A DNA stretch of 64,000 bases, from NCBI GenBank assembly GCA_024279425.1, contig JAJRRO010000037.1, forward strand, positions 62,001 through 126,000. Direction: 5' to 3'. Below are positions 44,958 through 54,472 of the stretch, one piece after another. Each line of letters begins with the position of its first letter. Within the stretch, counting starts at the first letter, position 1. The notes beneath the pieces were generated by a model. The model was given only the letters and a program-made list of their open reading frames with translations. It had not been told where the DNA came from and did no database searches. The translations under genes were made by a program, and so were the position numbers. This DNA is from Bacteroidota bacterium (GTDB lineage Bacteria > Bacteroidota > Bacteroidia > Flavobacteriales > Flavobacteriaceae).

Positions 44958-45755
44958 ATGAACGCACACGAAATAGATTACGATATTTTTGGAGAGGAAA
45001 TGCAATATGTAGAAATAGAACTGGATCCCCAAGAAGCGGTGGTGGCCGAGGCCGGGAGTTTTATGATGATGGATACCGATATTAAAATGGATACCATTTT
45101 TGGTGATGGCTCCAATCAAGACAATAGTGTACTAGGAAAGATATTCTCTGCAGGAAAACGTATATTGACCGGGGAAAGCCTTTTTATGACCGCTTTTTTA
45201 AACATAGGACAAGGAAAAAAGCAGGTTAGTTTTGCTTCACCTTATCCCGGCAAGATTCTGCCCATAGATCTTTCAGAAAAGGACGGGAAATTCATTTGCC
45301 AGAAAGATGCCTTCCTATGTGCTGCCAAAGGGGTTTCCATAGGGATTGAATTCTCCAAAAGATTGGGTCGTGGATTATTCGGTGGTGAAGGATTCATCAT
45401 GCAAAAGTTGGAAGGTGACGGGATGGCTTTTGTACATGCTGGAGGCACTCTGGCCAAAAAAGTATTGGCTCCCGGCGAAGTATTAAAGGTAGATACCGGA
45501 TGTATTGTAGGCTTCACCAAAGACGTTGATTACGATATTGAATTCATAGGCGGAATAAAAAACACAATATTTGGTGGTGAAGGCTTGTTCTTTGCCACGC
45601 TACGTGGCCCGGGAACGGTTTATATTCAGTCTTTACCTTTTAGCAGATTGGCAGGCAGAATACTCGCGTCGATTCCCAGAGGCGGTAAAGACAAAGGCGA
45701 GGGCAGCATTCTTGGAACAATAGGGGATATCGTAGGTGGAGATAATCGGTTTTAA
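44958..45755 (+). CDS. AIM24/TIGR00266 family protein
   Basis: 265 aa beta-rich protein. It begins IDYDIFGEEMQYVEIELDPQEAVVAEAG, has the internal GGEGFIMQKLEGDGMAFVHAGG repeat and ends FFATLRGPGTVYIQSLPF, the layout of TIGR00266 (AIM24-like, double-psi or trimeric beta fold). Members are cytoplasmic and of unknown function. An unusual run of Met (SFMMMDTD) is at residues 34-41. Confidence 0.9.
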   Translation: MNAHEIDYDIFGEEMQYVEIELDPQEAVVAEAGSFMMMDTDIKMDTIFGDGSNQDNSVLGKIFSAGKRILTGESLFMTAFLNIGQGKKQVSFASPYPGKILPIDLSEKDGKFICQKDAFLCAAKGVSIGIEFSKRLGRGLFGGEGFIMQKLEGDGMAFVHAGGTLAKKVLAPGEVLKVDTGCIVGFTKDVDYDIEFIGGIKNTIFGGEGLFFATLRGPGTVYIQSLPFSRLAGRILASIPRGGKDKGEGSILGTIGDIVGGDNRF

Positions 45756-45816
45756 TAAACAGTTGGACTTTAGTTGCTAGTCTGTGGTAAGAATCACAGA
45801 ATTTATTTAATCAAAT

Positions 45817-45840
45817 GTCGTCCTGAGCGCAGTCGAAGGG
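45817..45840 (+). repeat. Dispersed GTCGTCCTGAGCG-type repeat
   Basis: GTCGTCCTGAGCGCAGTCGA followed by AGGG is nearly identical to the copy at 44798-44821. In the frame of the next gene it translates to CRPERSRRE, a spurious peptide that often contaminates automatic start calls, so the start of the gene below is placed after it. Confidence 0.85.
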
Positions 45841-45866
45841 AAAGAGGGCATCGTATTCAATTACAA

Positions 45867-46520
45867 ATGAACTTTAAAAACCTTTTCCGTTTTCTTCACG
45901 AGCTTAATCGAAACAACTCCAAGGAGTGGATGGACACCCATCGAAAATGGTACAAGGAAGTCCGTAACGACTATATTTTTTGGTTGGATGAAATGAACGT
46001 TAAGCTAGCGGCTCTCGATAATGAGTATTACGATACCCCTGGTAAAAAAGCCATTGCCCGAATCAATAACAACCTGATGTTTCATCCCCAGAAACCGGTC
46101 TATAAGAATCATTTTGGTGCGGTTTTGGACAAGGCCCCCAATTCGGCTGATTTCTATATTGAAATTGGACTGCACGAATCTATGTTGGCAGGCGGAGTCT
46201 GGCGACCCGATGCCAAGACTTTAAGAAGTATTCGGGATGCCATTGATTATGACGGGGAAGAATTCAAAAAAGTCATTACCAAAAAATCCTTTGTAAAAAC
46301 CTTTGGCAGCTTGTACGAAGATGAAAAACTAAAAACTGCACCCAAGGGCTTTCCCAGAGACCACCCCCATATCGATGTATTACGAAATAAAACCTTTGCC
46401 GTCATTCACAGGTTTAAGAATGAGGAGGTCTTGCAGAACGATTTTGATAAAAAGGTGATACAGGTATATCAAGAAATGCTACTCTTTCGAAGGTATTTAA
46501 ATCAAGCGGTCACGGTTTAA
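45867..46520 (+). CDS. DUF2461 family protein
   Basis: 217 aa from ATG 45867. The frame is open 31 codons further but reads through the dispersed repeat. The opening FRFLHELNRNNSKEWMDTHRKWY, then FHPQKPVYKNHFGA and FYIEIGLHESMLAGGVWRPDAKTL are typical of DUF2461 (TIGR02453). It is a cytoplasmic protein of unknown function, followed 38 nt later by a NUDIX gene. Confidence 0.9.
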   Translation: MNFKNLFRFLHELNRNNSKEWMDTHRKWYKEVRNDYIFWLDEMNVKLAALDNEYYDTPGKKAIARINNNLMFHPQKPVYKNHFGAVLDKAPNSADFYIEIGLHESMLAGGVWRPDAKTLRSIRDAIDYDGEEFKKVITKKSFVKTFGSLYEDEKLKTAPKGFPRDHPHIDVLRNKTFAVIHRFKNEEVLQNDFDKKVIQVYQEMLLFRRYLNQAVTV

Positions 46521-46558
46521 AAGTTCGTCCTTTAAGAATTTAAAATTTTGAAAATACA

Positions 46559-47140
46559 TTGAAAAACGGAAAAGTAAAAAACGTAAAAACCGAGTTGTTA
46601 TCGGACAATTGGTGCACTCTGAACAAAATCACCTTTGACTATCAAAAAGAAGATGGACATTGGGAAACACAGGTTCGAGAGACCTATGACAGGGGTAATG
46701 GGGCTGCCATTCTTTTGTACAACAAGAAAAAAGGCAGAGTGGTCTTGACCAAACAGTTTAGAATGCCAACCTATGTAAACGGAAATGACGATGGAATGAT
46801 GATTGAGGTCTGTGCCGGTCTATTGGATGGGGACCACCCCGAGGATTGCATCAAAAAAGAAGTTGAAGAGGAAACGGGCTATAAAGTGGAGAATGTTCAT
46901 AAAGTATTTGAATCCTATATGTCTCCCGGTTCGGTAACGGAAATCCTTTATTTTTTCATCGGGGAATATGAGGATAAAATGAAAATAAGCGAAGGTGGTG
47001 GAGCAGACGATGAAAGCGAGAATATAGAGGTGCTGGAGCTTTCTTTTCCGCTTGCGTTACAAATGGTGGCCACGGGTAAAATAAAAGATGCCAAGACCAT
47101 CATGTTATTGCAATATACACAGATCAATGGATTGATCTGA
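46559..47140 (+). CDS. NUDIX hydrolase, NudK (GDP-mannose pyrophosphatase)-like
   Basis: 193 aa with a TTG start; no ATG exists near the N-terminus and the first residues ([24 protein letters not shown]) align with E. coli Nud[24 protein letters not shown], the Nudix box [21 protein letters not shown] and the [12 protein letters not shown] segment are intact. It should hydrolyse GDP-mannose or ADP-ribose-type nucleotide sugars with Mg2+. Confidence 0.88.
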   Translation: MKNGKVKNVKTELLSDNWCTLNKITFDYQKEDGHWETQVRETYDRGNGAAILLYNKKKGRVVLTKQFRMPTYVNGNDDGMMIEVCAGLLDGDHPEDCIKKEVEEETGYKVENVHKVFESYMSPGSVTEILYFFIGEYEDKMKISEGGGADDESENIEVLELSFPLALQMVATGKIKDAKTIMLLQYTQINGLI

Positions 47141-47214
47141 AAAATCTCAAATTCTAATACCTATTTGGAAAAATTGGAATTTGGTATATGTAATTTAGTG
47201 TTTCGCCCCAAAAC

Positions 47215-48486
47215 TTAATACGTATCCCGTACCTCCTCAAGAATCAGCTGCATTCTCTTTTTTATTTCTGAGGAACTTTCCATAAAATGATTGTTCATAA
47301 AACTGAATATCAATGTTTTACCTGATTTCGTCAAAAGATAACCGCTCAGGTTATGGTTGTTGCCCAAGCTCCCTGTTTTGGCATAAATGTAGGGGTCTGG
47401 ATTACCTGGATACCAATCCTCCAAAGTTCCGGAAACCCCTCCTGTGGGGAAAAATTGAAACAACCGTTCTTTAGGAACTTCCTGGTACATTTTATGTAGC
47501 ACATACACCATTGATTCAGGAGTGAACAAATTATATCTTGAAAGCCCAGAACCGTCAACCCATCTTGGGAGTTGCCTTAGTTCCGATAGGTAATTTTCAA
47601 GTACATATTGCCTGGCTTTATAGCTATTCAAAGTGTCTGAAAGGGTAGAAGAGGCCAAAATCAATAATTGCTCAGCCAGAAAATTGTCACTCACCTCCAT
47701 CATTCTAGTATATATTGAGTCAGATGGTATCCCATATAATATATCAAATGGTGTTTCCGGCATTTTTGAGATGAGGTGTATGTCTTTCTGAAGTTCCTTC
47801 TCCAACAGTCCCTTTGTCAATCTAGTACTCATCACCAGCGGGATTTCGATGGTGTCCTTTTTAGTCGGGTTAAAATAGAATGTGTTTTTTTGCGTCTTCC
47901 GATTTACCTTATAGTCAATATGAACTATACTATCTTTAAAGTACTGGGGTTGCACTTCAATGGTTTCGCCATTCTTAACAGTCAATACATTTCCATACAA
48001 CGGTAAAGCACTTCGTTCGGCAGAATAATACCAATGATAATCGTCCCAAGCCCAACCAGGACCAAATTTTTCATCTTCAAAATTGTCTAAGTGAAGGGCA
48101 ATGTTCTCATACTGCTTTAAGAAATTAATAAGGGTACTATCCTTTAGATAGGAATGCAATTGTGATGGATCGCCAGTACCTTGGCCATATAATGTATCGC
48201 TCTGAACGATGTATTTCAATGTTGGAATTGAATCTGGTAAAAGTTTCAATGAAGCGAATAGCGTAAATATTTTGGTAGTACTCGCTGGAGTAAAATATTT
48301 GGCACCATTTATATTGTAGAGCGTATCCTTGGTTTCTGGATCGATTACTAAGAAACCGGTAAACTGGTTGTCATAAGACCGTGATTCAAAAACGCCTTTG
48401 ATTTTCGTGTATGTACTACGTTTGGCACTGGAACATCCTACTGCCATAAGGCCAAGGACGAATATTGATATAACAATTTTTTTCAT
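47215..48486 (-). CDS. D-alanyl-D-alanine carboxypeptidase, DacB/PBP4 family (S13), lipoprotein
   Basis: 423 aa. The lipobox AVGC gives Cys18. The penicillin-binding triad is visible: S69-T-T-K72, SGLSRYN near residue 300 and AKTGSLGNNHNLSG near 378. S13 enzymes trim pentapeptides or cleave cross-links in the periplasm. It is shorter than PBP4 of E. coli (477 aa) and lipid-anchored. It is monocistronic. Confidence 0.9.
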   Translation of the reverse strand: MKKIVISIFVLGLMAVGCSSAKRSTYTKIKGVFESRSYDNQFTGFLVIDPETKDTLYNINGAKYFTPASTTKIFTLFASLKLLPDSIPTLKYIVQSDTLYGQGTGDPSQLHSYLKDSTLINFLKQYENIALHLDNFEDEKFGPGWAWDDYHWYYSAERSALPLYGNVLTVKNGETIEVQPQYFKDSIVHIDYKVNRKTQKNTFYFNPTKKDTIEIPLVMSTRLTKGLLEKELQKDIHLISKMPETPFDILYGIPSDSIYTRMMEVSDNFLAEQLLILASSTLSDTLNSYKARQYVLENYLSELRQLPRWVDGSGLSRYNLFTPESMVYVLHKMYQEVPKERLFQFFPTGGVSGTLEDWYPGNPDPYIYAKTGSLGNNHNLSGYLLTKSGKTLIFSFMNNHFMESSSEIKKRMQLILEEVRDTY

Positions 48487-48633
48487 ACTTCGAACTAGAA
48501 AATTAAGGTTTTCCTTTGTATATGACTATATTAAGAAGATTTTATTGAATTTTTAACGATTTGGGTATAACATCGTATGGGTTATTATGGTTATATTTAA
48601 AGAATACAAGAACAACTAAAAACATTTTGGAAT

Positions 48634-48831
48634 ATGGCTAGAGCTATGCTTGAGTACACCAAAACAGTACTTAAAAAAGTTAGTTTTGATACCAAGCTCT
48701 TTTACAAAGAGTTAGAAAAAGCGGTAAAAAGATTATTACCGGCCGAATTAGAAGAATTGAGGTTTTGGTTACGAAAGTTTATAACCGACAAACCAGAATT
48801 AAAAGAAAGTCTTATTTATTTAAAAGCATAA
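48634..48831 (+). CDS. Conserved 65-aa flavobacterial protein of unknown function
   Basis: 65 aa, helical and basic: TKTVLKKVSFDTKLFYKELE, then KRLLPAELEELRFWLRKFI. I recall near-identical short proteins across Flavobacteriia, but no function. It has its own terminator 5 nt after the stop, so it is a real, independently expressed gene. Confidence 0.75.
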   Translation: MARAMLEYTKTVLKKVSFDTKLFYKELEKAVKRLLPAELEELRFWLRKFITDKPELKESLIYLKA

Positions 48832-48835
48832 AACG

Positions 48836-48861
48836 AAACCACTTGAAAAAGTGGTTTTTTT
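48836..48861 (+). terminator. Rho-independent terminator
   Basis: A 9-bp stem AAACCACTT/AAGTGGTTT closes on a GAAA tetraloop and is followed by T-rich sequence, directly after the 65-aa gene. Confidence 0.9.
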
Positions 48862-48931
48862 ATTCACAATACTCGCTCAAAAGCAACGTTATTAAGCTAA
48901 ATCAATCTTGTAAAGGCACGATGTTTTTGAT

Positions 48932-49330
48932 ATGAAATATATGTCACCTCTTTTGCTACTACTGTTTTTGGCATGTAATGCCGATAAGGACGTTGTGGTT
49001 GAAGGGATTGATCACCAAATCATTGGGAAATGGCAATCGGAGGCGACCAAAATAAGCCCTGGCGGTATTGTTGATTGGACAAATGTTACTAAAGGTCCAA
49101 TTTTTGAATTTAAATCTGACAATACTTTTGAGCTTTCAAAATCAGAATTATGTCCAAAGGCAGTATTGGGAACTTTCTACATTTCGGAGGATATATTGCA
49201 TCTTGAATATTTCTGCGATTCAAAGAGTTCAGATACTGATTATTACTACTGGTCCGAAGATGGAAAACTTATACTTGGTCTTATAGGCTGTATCGAGGAG
49301 TGTTCCTATAGATATAAGTCGGTCAATTGA
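48932..49330 (+). CDS. Small lipocalin-like lipoprotein
   Basis: 132 aa. The lipobox FLAC gives Cys15. The mature domain opens with IIGKWQSEATKI and continues in beta strands with DNTFELSKSELCPKAVLGTFY and LHLEYFCDSK, like small lipocalin-type proteins of Bacteroidota. Four further cysteines could form disulfides in the periplasm. It is convergent with oxyR (3-nt gap). Function unknown. Confidence 0.65.
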   Translation: MKYMSPLLLLLFLACNADKDVVVEGIDHQIIGKWQSEATKISPGGIVDWTNVTKGPIFEFKSDNTFELSKSELCPKAVLGTFYISEDILHLEYFCDSKSSDTDYYYWSEDGKLILGLIGCIEECSYRYKSVN

Positions 49331-49333
49331 GGC

Positions 49334-50272
49334 TTATTTGTTAATGGGACTGATTATTTTCACATCTTGAAATGCGATAGCACCTCTAACAATTCCTGAT
49401 ATCACCTCTTTGAGAGCTTCTGTTATTTGAATTTTCAGTTCACTTTTGTGGTAGATTAAACTTACTTCCCTTGCTGGTGATGGGGCATTGAAATATTTCA
49501 GGTTTTGCTTTTTACCTTCATCCAGTTCCAATGTATTCAAGTAGGGTAACAAGGTCATTCCCATACCCTCGTTGGACAAATTCACTAAAGTTTCAAAACT
49601 TCCACTCTGCAATTGAAAATGTTCTTCCCCATAATTTTTTTGGGCATTGCATATATTGATTACACCATCCCTAAAGCAATGGCCATCTTTTAAAAGTAAG
49701 ATATCGTCAATATTCAAATCTTCGGGATCTAAGTTTGTCGACTTTGCCAACCTATGATTGTTGGGAACATAACCAACAAAAGGTTCGTAGTACAATGGGC
49801 GTTCCTTGATAAACTCAATTTCCAAGGGCGTTGCTGCTATTGCTGCATCTAGATGTCCATCTTGGATATTTCGGATCAGGCTTTCTGTACTTTGTTCTTT
49901 GATGATAAGGTTGACCTTAGGGTACTTATTAATAAAGGCTTTTAGGAACATAGGTAATAAAGTGGGCATAACCGTGGGAATGATTCCCAACGTATAATCA
50001 CCGCCTATAAAGCCCTTTTCTTGATCTACAATATCCTTGATCCTATCTGCCTCGTTTACAATATTCTTGGCTTGTGCAACAATTTTTTTACCTACTTCGG
50101 TAATGGAAATCGGCTTTTTACTCCGGTCAAAAATCAAGACGTCCAATTCAGCCTCGAGCTTTTGTACCTGCATACTTAGTGTTGGTTGGGTAACAAAACT
50201 TTTTTGGGCCGCCAAGGTGAAATTTTGATATTCGGCAACAGCTAATACATACTGTAATTGAGTAATGGTCAT
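49334..50272 (-). CDS. oxyR: Peroxide-sensing LysR regulator OxyR
   Basis: 312 aa. The LysR helix-turn-helix (QNFTLAAQKSFVTQPTLSMQVQKLE) is followed by the effector domain. The redox pair is C199 and C208 in DGHC-FRDGVINI-C, identical in spacing and, by chance of equal length, in numbering to E. coli OxyR. A disulfide between them on H2O2 exposure would activate peroxide-defence genes. The dps gene 4.7 kb away and the AhpD-like gene are plausible targets. Confidence 0.93.
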   Translation of the reverse strand: MTITQLQYVLAVAEYQNFTLAAQKSFVTQPTLSMQVQKLEAELDVLIFDRSKKPISITEVGKKIVAQAKNIVNEADRIKDIVDQEKGFIGGDYTLGIIPTVMPTLLPMFLKAFINKYPKVNLIIKEQSTESLIRNIQDGHLDAAIAATPLEIEFIKERPLYYEPFVGYVPNNHRLAKSTNLDPEDLNIDDILLLKDGHCFRDGVINICNAQKNYGEEHFQLQSGSFETLVNLSNEGMGMTLLPYLNTLELDEGKKQNLKYFNAPSPAREVSLIYHKSELKIQITEALKEVISGIVRGAIAFQDVKIISPINK

Positions 50273-50330
50273 GCGAAATCATTTAGACCCATAAAATTAT
50301 GCAAATTTGATCTAAAGTGTGGCACAAAAA

Positions 50331-51791
50331 TTAATCAAACACGATATCGGCTATTTTTAGTTTCTCGTCTTCTATAAAGTCGTATAGGGTTAACTTTCTC
50401 AAGGTATAATAATCGATCCAGAATTTCTCTAACGAATTAAGGTAATCAAGAACCGCTTGGTCCTTTTCTTGTTGTGCGATATTTAAATCGGTAATTGTGA
50501 TTTTCCCAAGAATATATCGTTTCTTGGTAATTTCATACCTTTTTAGTGCAATTTCCTGTGCTTTTTCCGCAGTGGCCAAAAAGTCCCTTTGGCTAGACCA
50601 GTTCAAGGTATGCAAATATATTTCCTGTTCAAAAGCTTGCTGTTCCTGTTCTATGTCATTTTCAATTAAATTCAAATCCGCTTCCGCCATTTTTCGTCTA
50701 GATTTGGATACGCCCCAATCAAAAATTGGAATCCCTACTCTTACACGGACACTCTGTTGCTGATCGTAATCTTGAAATAAGTTTTCATAATCTTCAGCAC
50801 GCTTATTTAATCCAAAATTAGCGCGTACATCAATCTCCAGACGATTGCTGCCTTTAACTCGCGCCAATTCCTTTTCGGCTTCCAAGCGTCTTCGTCTAAA
50901 TTCAATAACAGATTTTCTATTTTTCTCAGCCTCCTCCACGGCCTTTTCAATGCTAACCGTAAAATCCTCTAGTTTTTCTGGAACTGCCAATTCAATAGCT
51001 TCTGTTTCCAATTCCAAAAAGCGTGCTAAATCTTGTGAAGTTTTTTTAAGTAAAACGGTATTTGTGGTAACAACGTTTATTGAATTCAAATGACTTAGCT
51101 CTATCTGTAATAGTTCATTCTCCGCGACTTTACCAATCTTAAATCGCCCCTTTGTAATTTGAAGCAACGTATCTTGGTTAGACAGATTTTTATTGGCAAT
51201 ATCCAGACTAACCTGTGCTTTCAATAAGCCAAAATAAAGTTGGCAGGTCGATAACGAGATATCTTCCATTCGCTCAATAATATTACGTTTGGATTCTTCA
51301 TATCTAAGGGGTTCTATTTTACGGTCCCATTTATAGGGATTGTATAACAAAGAGTTTTGAAAATAATTGATAGAGAATGGTACTAAGGAATAGTTGGTTG
51401 ACTTATCTATGCCTAATCTATTAACACGTTCCAACTGGGTGTTAATATAGAATGCTCCCCCTGTGTATGGTACTTTTTGCTGAATTCTTAAATTGGTCTC
51501 AATTATGGACTGATTTTGTTTCACAAAAATAGATTGACCTTGATCATTGATGATTCTAGTAGTAGAATTTGAATATTCTGGCAAAGTTGCACCCAGACTT
51601 ATTTGAGGCAAGAAATCAGCGACATAATTTCTGTACCTCCAATAACTTCTTTGGTGGGTATTAAGGGCCCTTACATACTCTGGAGATTTCTTTTGCGCTA
51701 TTTTTATAGCTTCCGTTAATTGTATTTTTTTAGATTGTCCGTAGGCGAACATATTCGAAATCAGAAAGAGTAAAAATAAAATTCTTCTCAT
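50331..51791 (-). CDS. TolC-family outer membrane efflux protein
   Basis: 486 aa from ATG 51791; the open frame extends 45 codons upstream into the ABC permease but the signal peptide (MRRILFLLFLISNMFAYGQ) begins here. The chain has the two-repeat TolC layout of long coiled helices (TEAIKIAQKKSPEYVRAL and VIEFRRRRLEAEKELARV). It forms the outer-membrane channel of a tripartite exporter with the adaptor and permease upstream, in one operon (70-nt gap). Confidence 0.88.
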   Translation of the reverse strand: MRRILFLLFLISNMFAYGQSKKIQLTEAIKIAQKKSPEYVRALNTHQRSYWRYRNYVADFLPQISLGATLPEYSNSTTRIINDQGQSIFVKQNQSIIETNLRIQQKVPYTGGAFYINTQLERVNRLGIDKSTNYSLVPFSINYFQNSLLYNPYKWDRKIEPLRYEESKRNIIERMEDISLSTCQLYFGLLKAQVSLDIANKNLSNQDTLLQITKGRFKIGKVAENELLQIELSHLNSINVVTTNTVLLKKTSQDLARFLELETEAIELAVPEKLEDFTVSIEKAVEEAEKNRKSVIEFRRRRLEAEKELARVKGSNRLEIDVRANFGLNKRAEDYENLFQDYDQQQSVRVRVGIPIFDWGVSKSRRKMAEADLNLIENDIEQEQQAFEQEIYLHTLNWSSQRDFLATAEKAQEIALKRYEITKKRYILGKITITDLNIAQQEKDQAVLDYLNSLEKFWIDYYTLRKLTLYDFIEDEKLKIADIVFD

Positions 51792-51861
51792 TTGATGTTT
51801 TTTTGAGTGATGTGAAAGTTGTAATGATTTAATGGTTTTATGGGTGATTTTCGGATTTAGA

Positions 51862-53220
51862 TCATTCATGCCTAATGGCTTCAATAGGACTTTTGCTGGC
51901 CGCCGCTTTTGCAGGAAACACTCCAAAAAGAAGACCGATAAAAGTGGCTACAAAAAAAGACAAGGCAATAGAACCAACGGTAATAATGGTTTCTATATCG
52001 GTTGCCAGTTGCAATCCGTATGAGGCTATTATGCCTAAAAAGATACCGAGAAACCCCCCACCCAAGCTTATTAAAACAGATTCGGACAAAAACTGTAAAA
52101 TAATATCTTGTCTAGTGGCTCCAATGGCTCGCATTATTCCAATCTCTTTGGTTCTCTCTAGAATCGAGGCCAACATAATATTCATAATACCAATACCCCC
52201 AATTAATAAAGAAATTCCAGCAATAATGCTCAGGACAATATTGAAAATCTGCTTTGTTTTTTGTTGTTGTTTTAATAGGTTTATGGGAATAGTGATTTCA
52301 AAATCCAGCATACCATTGTGCTTTCTTCTAAGCATTTTGCTAATAACTTCGGCAGTGGCCTTTAATTCATTTGAATTGTTGACTTGAACCGTTAATTTAT
52401 CTATTTGATGATAGTTCCCTCTTGATATACGCTTTTTCGGTCCACCTTGTTGTCCATTCACTTGATTGTAATCGGGCTGGTCACTAATAACCTTACGGTC
52501 TTTGTACCTCACCAGAAACGTTTTAATGGGAATAAAAACATCTTGGTTCAAATCCCTGATTCCTAAATTTTCTTGGGCAGTTTCCGATATTAATTTTTCT
52601 TCGATGACTCCTATGACTTTAAGCCAAACATCCTTGACCTTAATTTGCTTGCCCAAGGCACTTTCACCGGTAAATAATTTTTTTTCGACCTTTTCCCCGA
52701 TCACACATACTGGCATGGCATGAGTGGATTGTTTTTCTGAAAAGTTTCGCCCCCTACCAATATTAATATTCGAAGTCTTAAAAAATGCATTGGTCACTCC
52801 AATCAATTTAACAGAATTCTGTTTTCCTGCATTAATAACATACGTTTCTAGAATAATTTCGGGACTTACCTGCTTGACTGTAGATATATTATTTTGTATG
52901 CTGCTAACGTCCAACAAGTCCAATCCCTTGGAAAACCTTTTGATTTCCATGGAGCCACCATCTTCGTTTTCTTCCGAATCATTTTCTTCGGCTTTCTCTG
53001 GTATAGGTGTGACGACAATATTGTTTACACCGACCAATTCCAATTGTGCAAGAATCTCTTTTTCAGCCCCCTTGCCTATGGCCAACATGGTAATTACGGC
53101 AGCTACTCCAAAAATAATTCCCAAGGCGGTCAAAAAGGTCCGTATTTTGTTGGCTAGGATTACGCGTATGGCTTCGTTAAGATTAGATTTTATCTGCTCT
53201 AAAAGTATTTTGTCTATCAT
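51862..53220 (-). CDS. MacB-like ABC transporter permease (FtsX family)
   Basis: 452 aa. A first membrane helix (about 25-45, LTALGIIFGVAAVITMLAIG), a large periplasmic MacB-PCD domain (50-310) and three C-terminal helices of the FtsX domain (GGIGIMNIMLASILERTKEIGIMRAIG and the rest) are seen. Unlike MacB it has no fused ATPase domain, and no separate ATPase gene lies in the operon. It should transmit mechanical force to the adaptor and TolC-like channel to export an unknown molecule. Confidence 0.88.
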   Translation of the reverse strand: MIDKILLEQIKSNLNEAIRVILANKIRTFLTALGIIFGVAAVITMLAIGKGAEKEILAQLELVGVNNIVVTPIPEKAEENDSEENEDGGSMEIKRFSKGLDLLDVSSIQNNISTVKQVSPEIILETYVINAGKQNSVKLIGVTNAFFKTSNINIGRGRNFSEKQSTHAMPVCVIGEKVEKKLFTGESALGKQIKVKDVWLKVIGVIEEKLISETAQENLGIRDLNQDVFIPIKTFLVRYKDRKVISDQPDYNQVNGQQGGPKKRISRGNYHQIDKLTVQVNNSNELKATAEVISKMLRRKHNGMLDFEITIPINLLKQQQKTKQIFNIVLSIIAGISLLIGGIGIMNIMLASILERTKEIGIMRAIGATRQDIILQFLSESVLISLGGGFLGIFLGIIASYGLQLATDIETIITVGSIALSFFVATFIGLLFGVFPAKAAASKSPIEAIRHE

Positions 53221-53227
53221 GTACTAC

Positions 53228-54472
53228 TTACTTTAATAGTGCAATACTTTTTTCATCCAGACCTTCTGGTTTATTTAAATAAACCACATCATTTTCCTTT
53301 AATCCGTTTTTAATAACCACAGCATCAAAGTTAGAATCTCCCAATTCTATCTGCTTCTTATTGATGGAAAAACCAGATTTTGTATATACATAGCTCATGG
53401 AGTCTTGGGAAAAGATAGCCTCAAGTGGAACTGTTAATACATTTTCTTCCTCATCAATTAAAATCCTATTAGAAGTGGTCATTCCAGGCCTAATATTGGT
53501 ATTGGTCTCATTTAATTTTACCATGACCTGAAATAGATTGATATCAGAGCCCCTCTTTTTCTCACCCACATTCGCAACACTGGTTACAGTACCTTCTAGC
53601 ATGACATCAGGGAAGGCATCAAAACCAATAGTAACAGATAAGTCTTTCTTTAGTTTTCGAATATCCACTTCATTGGCATACGTCTTTGATTCCATTTTTG
53701 TTAAATCAGGCAATGTTGCAATGGTTGGGTCCCAAGGACTAATGCCCGACCCGATTATTCTTTTAGTCCCTTCTCTAGTTTTAAAATAGGTAATCATGCC
53801 ATTTGCAGGAGAATAAATGGTAAAGGACTTTTGCAGTTCAAGAAGGCCATCCAGTTTTTTCCTGATTTTAGATACTTCAGTGCCAACCTCTACCATTTTG
53901 GCTATGGCTTTTCTCTTTATTATAGAGTAATCCTCTTTTTTTTCTTTTATATCCCGCTCGGCCCTCTCTATTTTTATTTCCAATTGCCTAATGGTTACAG
54001 GAGATTCATAAATAGACTGTTTTAATTCTAATTTGTCCTCTTCAATATCAAATTGTACATCTTTAATAGCAGTTCGCTCCTGTTTTAGGGTAAGCGTAGT
54101 GTCCAATTGTTCTTGTAAATATTTTGACTCCGCACTTTCTAAATTTAATTGAGCATCTATAATTTGTCCGTTAATACCTGAAGGATCTAATTTACCAACA
54201 TAGTCGCCTTTTTTAACAAGGGTTCCCTCGGGTACCAGGTCTTGGATTTTCACATCATAGAGGCGGTAGTTTCGGAGTCCGGAAGGCGCATCTATTTTCA
54301 TTAGACTCGTAGATTGGGCTTCGCCAGAAATAATGACTTCATTTAAAAACGCACCTTTTGTTACTTTAGCAGTAATTGAAATTTCTTCATCGGTTCCTGT
54401 ACCTAAAAAGGCATAACCAAGGATAATCAACAGAACGGGAATACCTATTAAGAGGACTCTTTTTTTATTCAT
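53228..54472 (-). CDS. Periplasmic adaptor (HlyD/MacA-like membrane fusion protein)
   Basis: 414 aa. An N-terminal membrane anchor (VLLIGIPVLLIILGYAFLG), a lipoyl-like domain, an extended coiled-coil hairpin (about 110-210, rich in Lys/Glu) and the beta-barrel region (VTIGFDAFPDVMLEGTVTSV, NIRPGMTTSNRILIDEEE) are in the usual order. It links the permease to the TolC-like channel. It is first in the operon and preceded by a 30-bp palindrome. Confidence 0.9.
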   Translation of the reverse strand: MNKKRVLLIGIPVLLIILGYAFLGTGTDEEISITAKVTKGAFLNEVIISGEAQSTSLMKIDAPSGLRNYRLYDVKIQDLVPEGTLVKKGDYVGKLDPSGINGQIIDAQLNLESAESKYLQEQLDTTLTLKQERTAIKDVQFDIEEDKLELKQSIYESPVTIRQLEIKIERAERDIKEKKEDYSIIKRKAIAKMVEVGTEVSKIRKKLDGLLELQKSFTIYSPANGMITYFKTREGTKRIIGSGISPWDPTIATLPDLTKMESKTYANEVDIRKLKKDLSVTIGFDAFPDVMLEGTVTSVANVGEKKRGSDINLFQVMVKLNETNTNIRPGMTTSNRILIDEEENVLTVPLEAIFSQDSMSYVYTKSGFSINKKQIELGDSNFDAVVIKNGLKENDVVYLNKPEGLDEKSIALLK

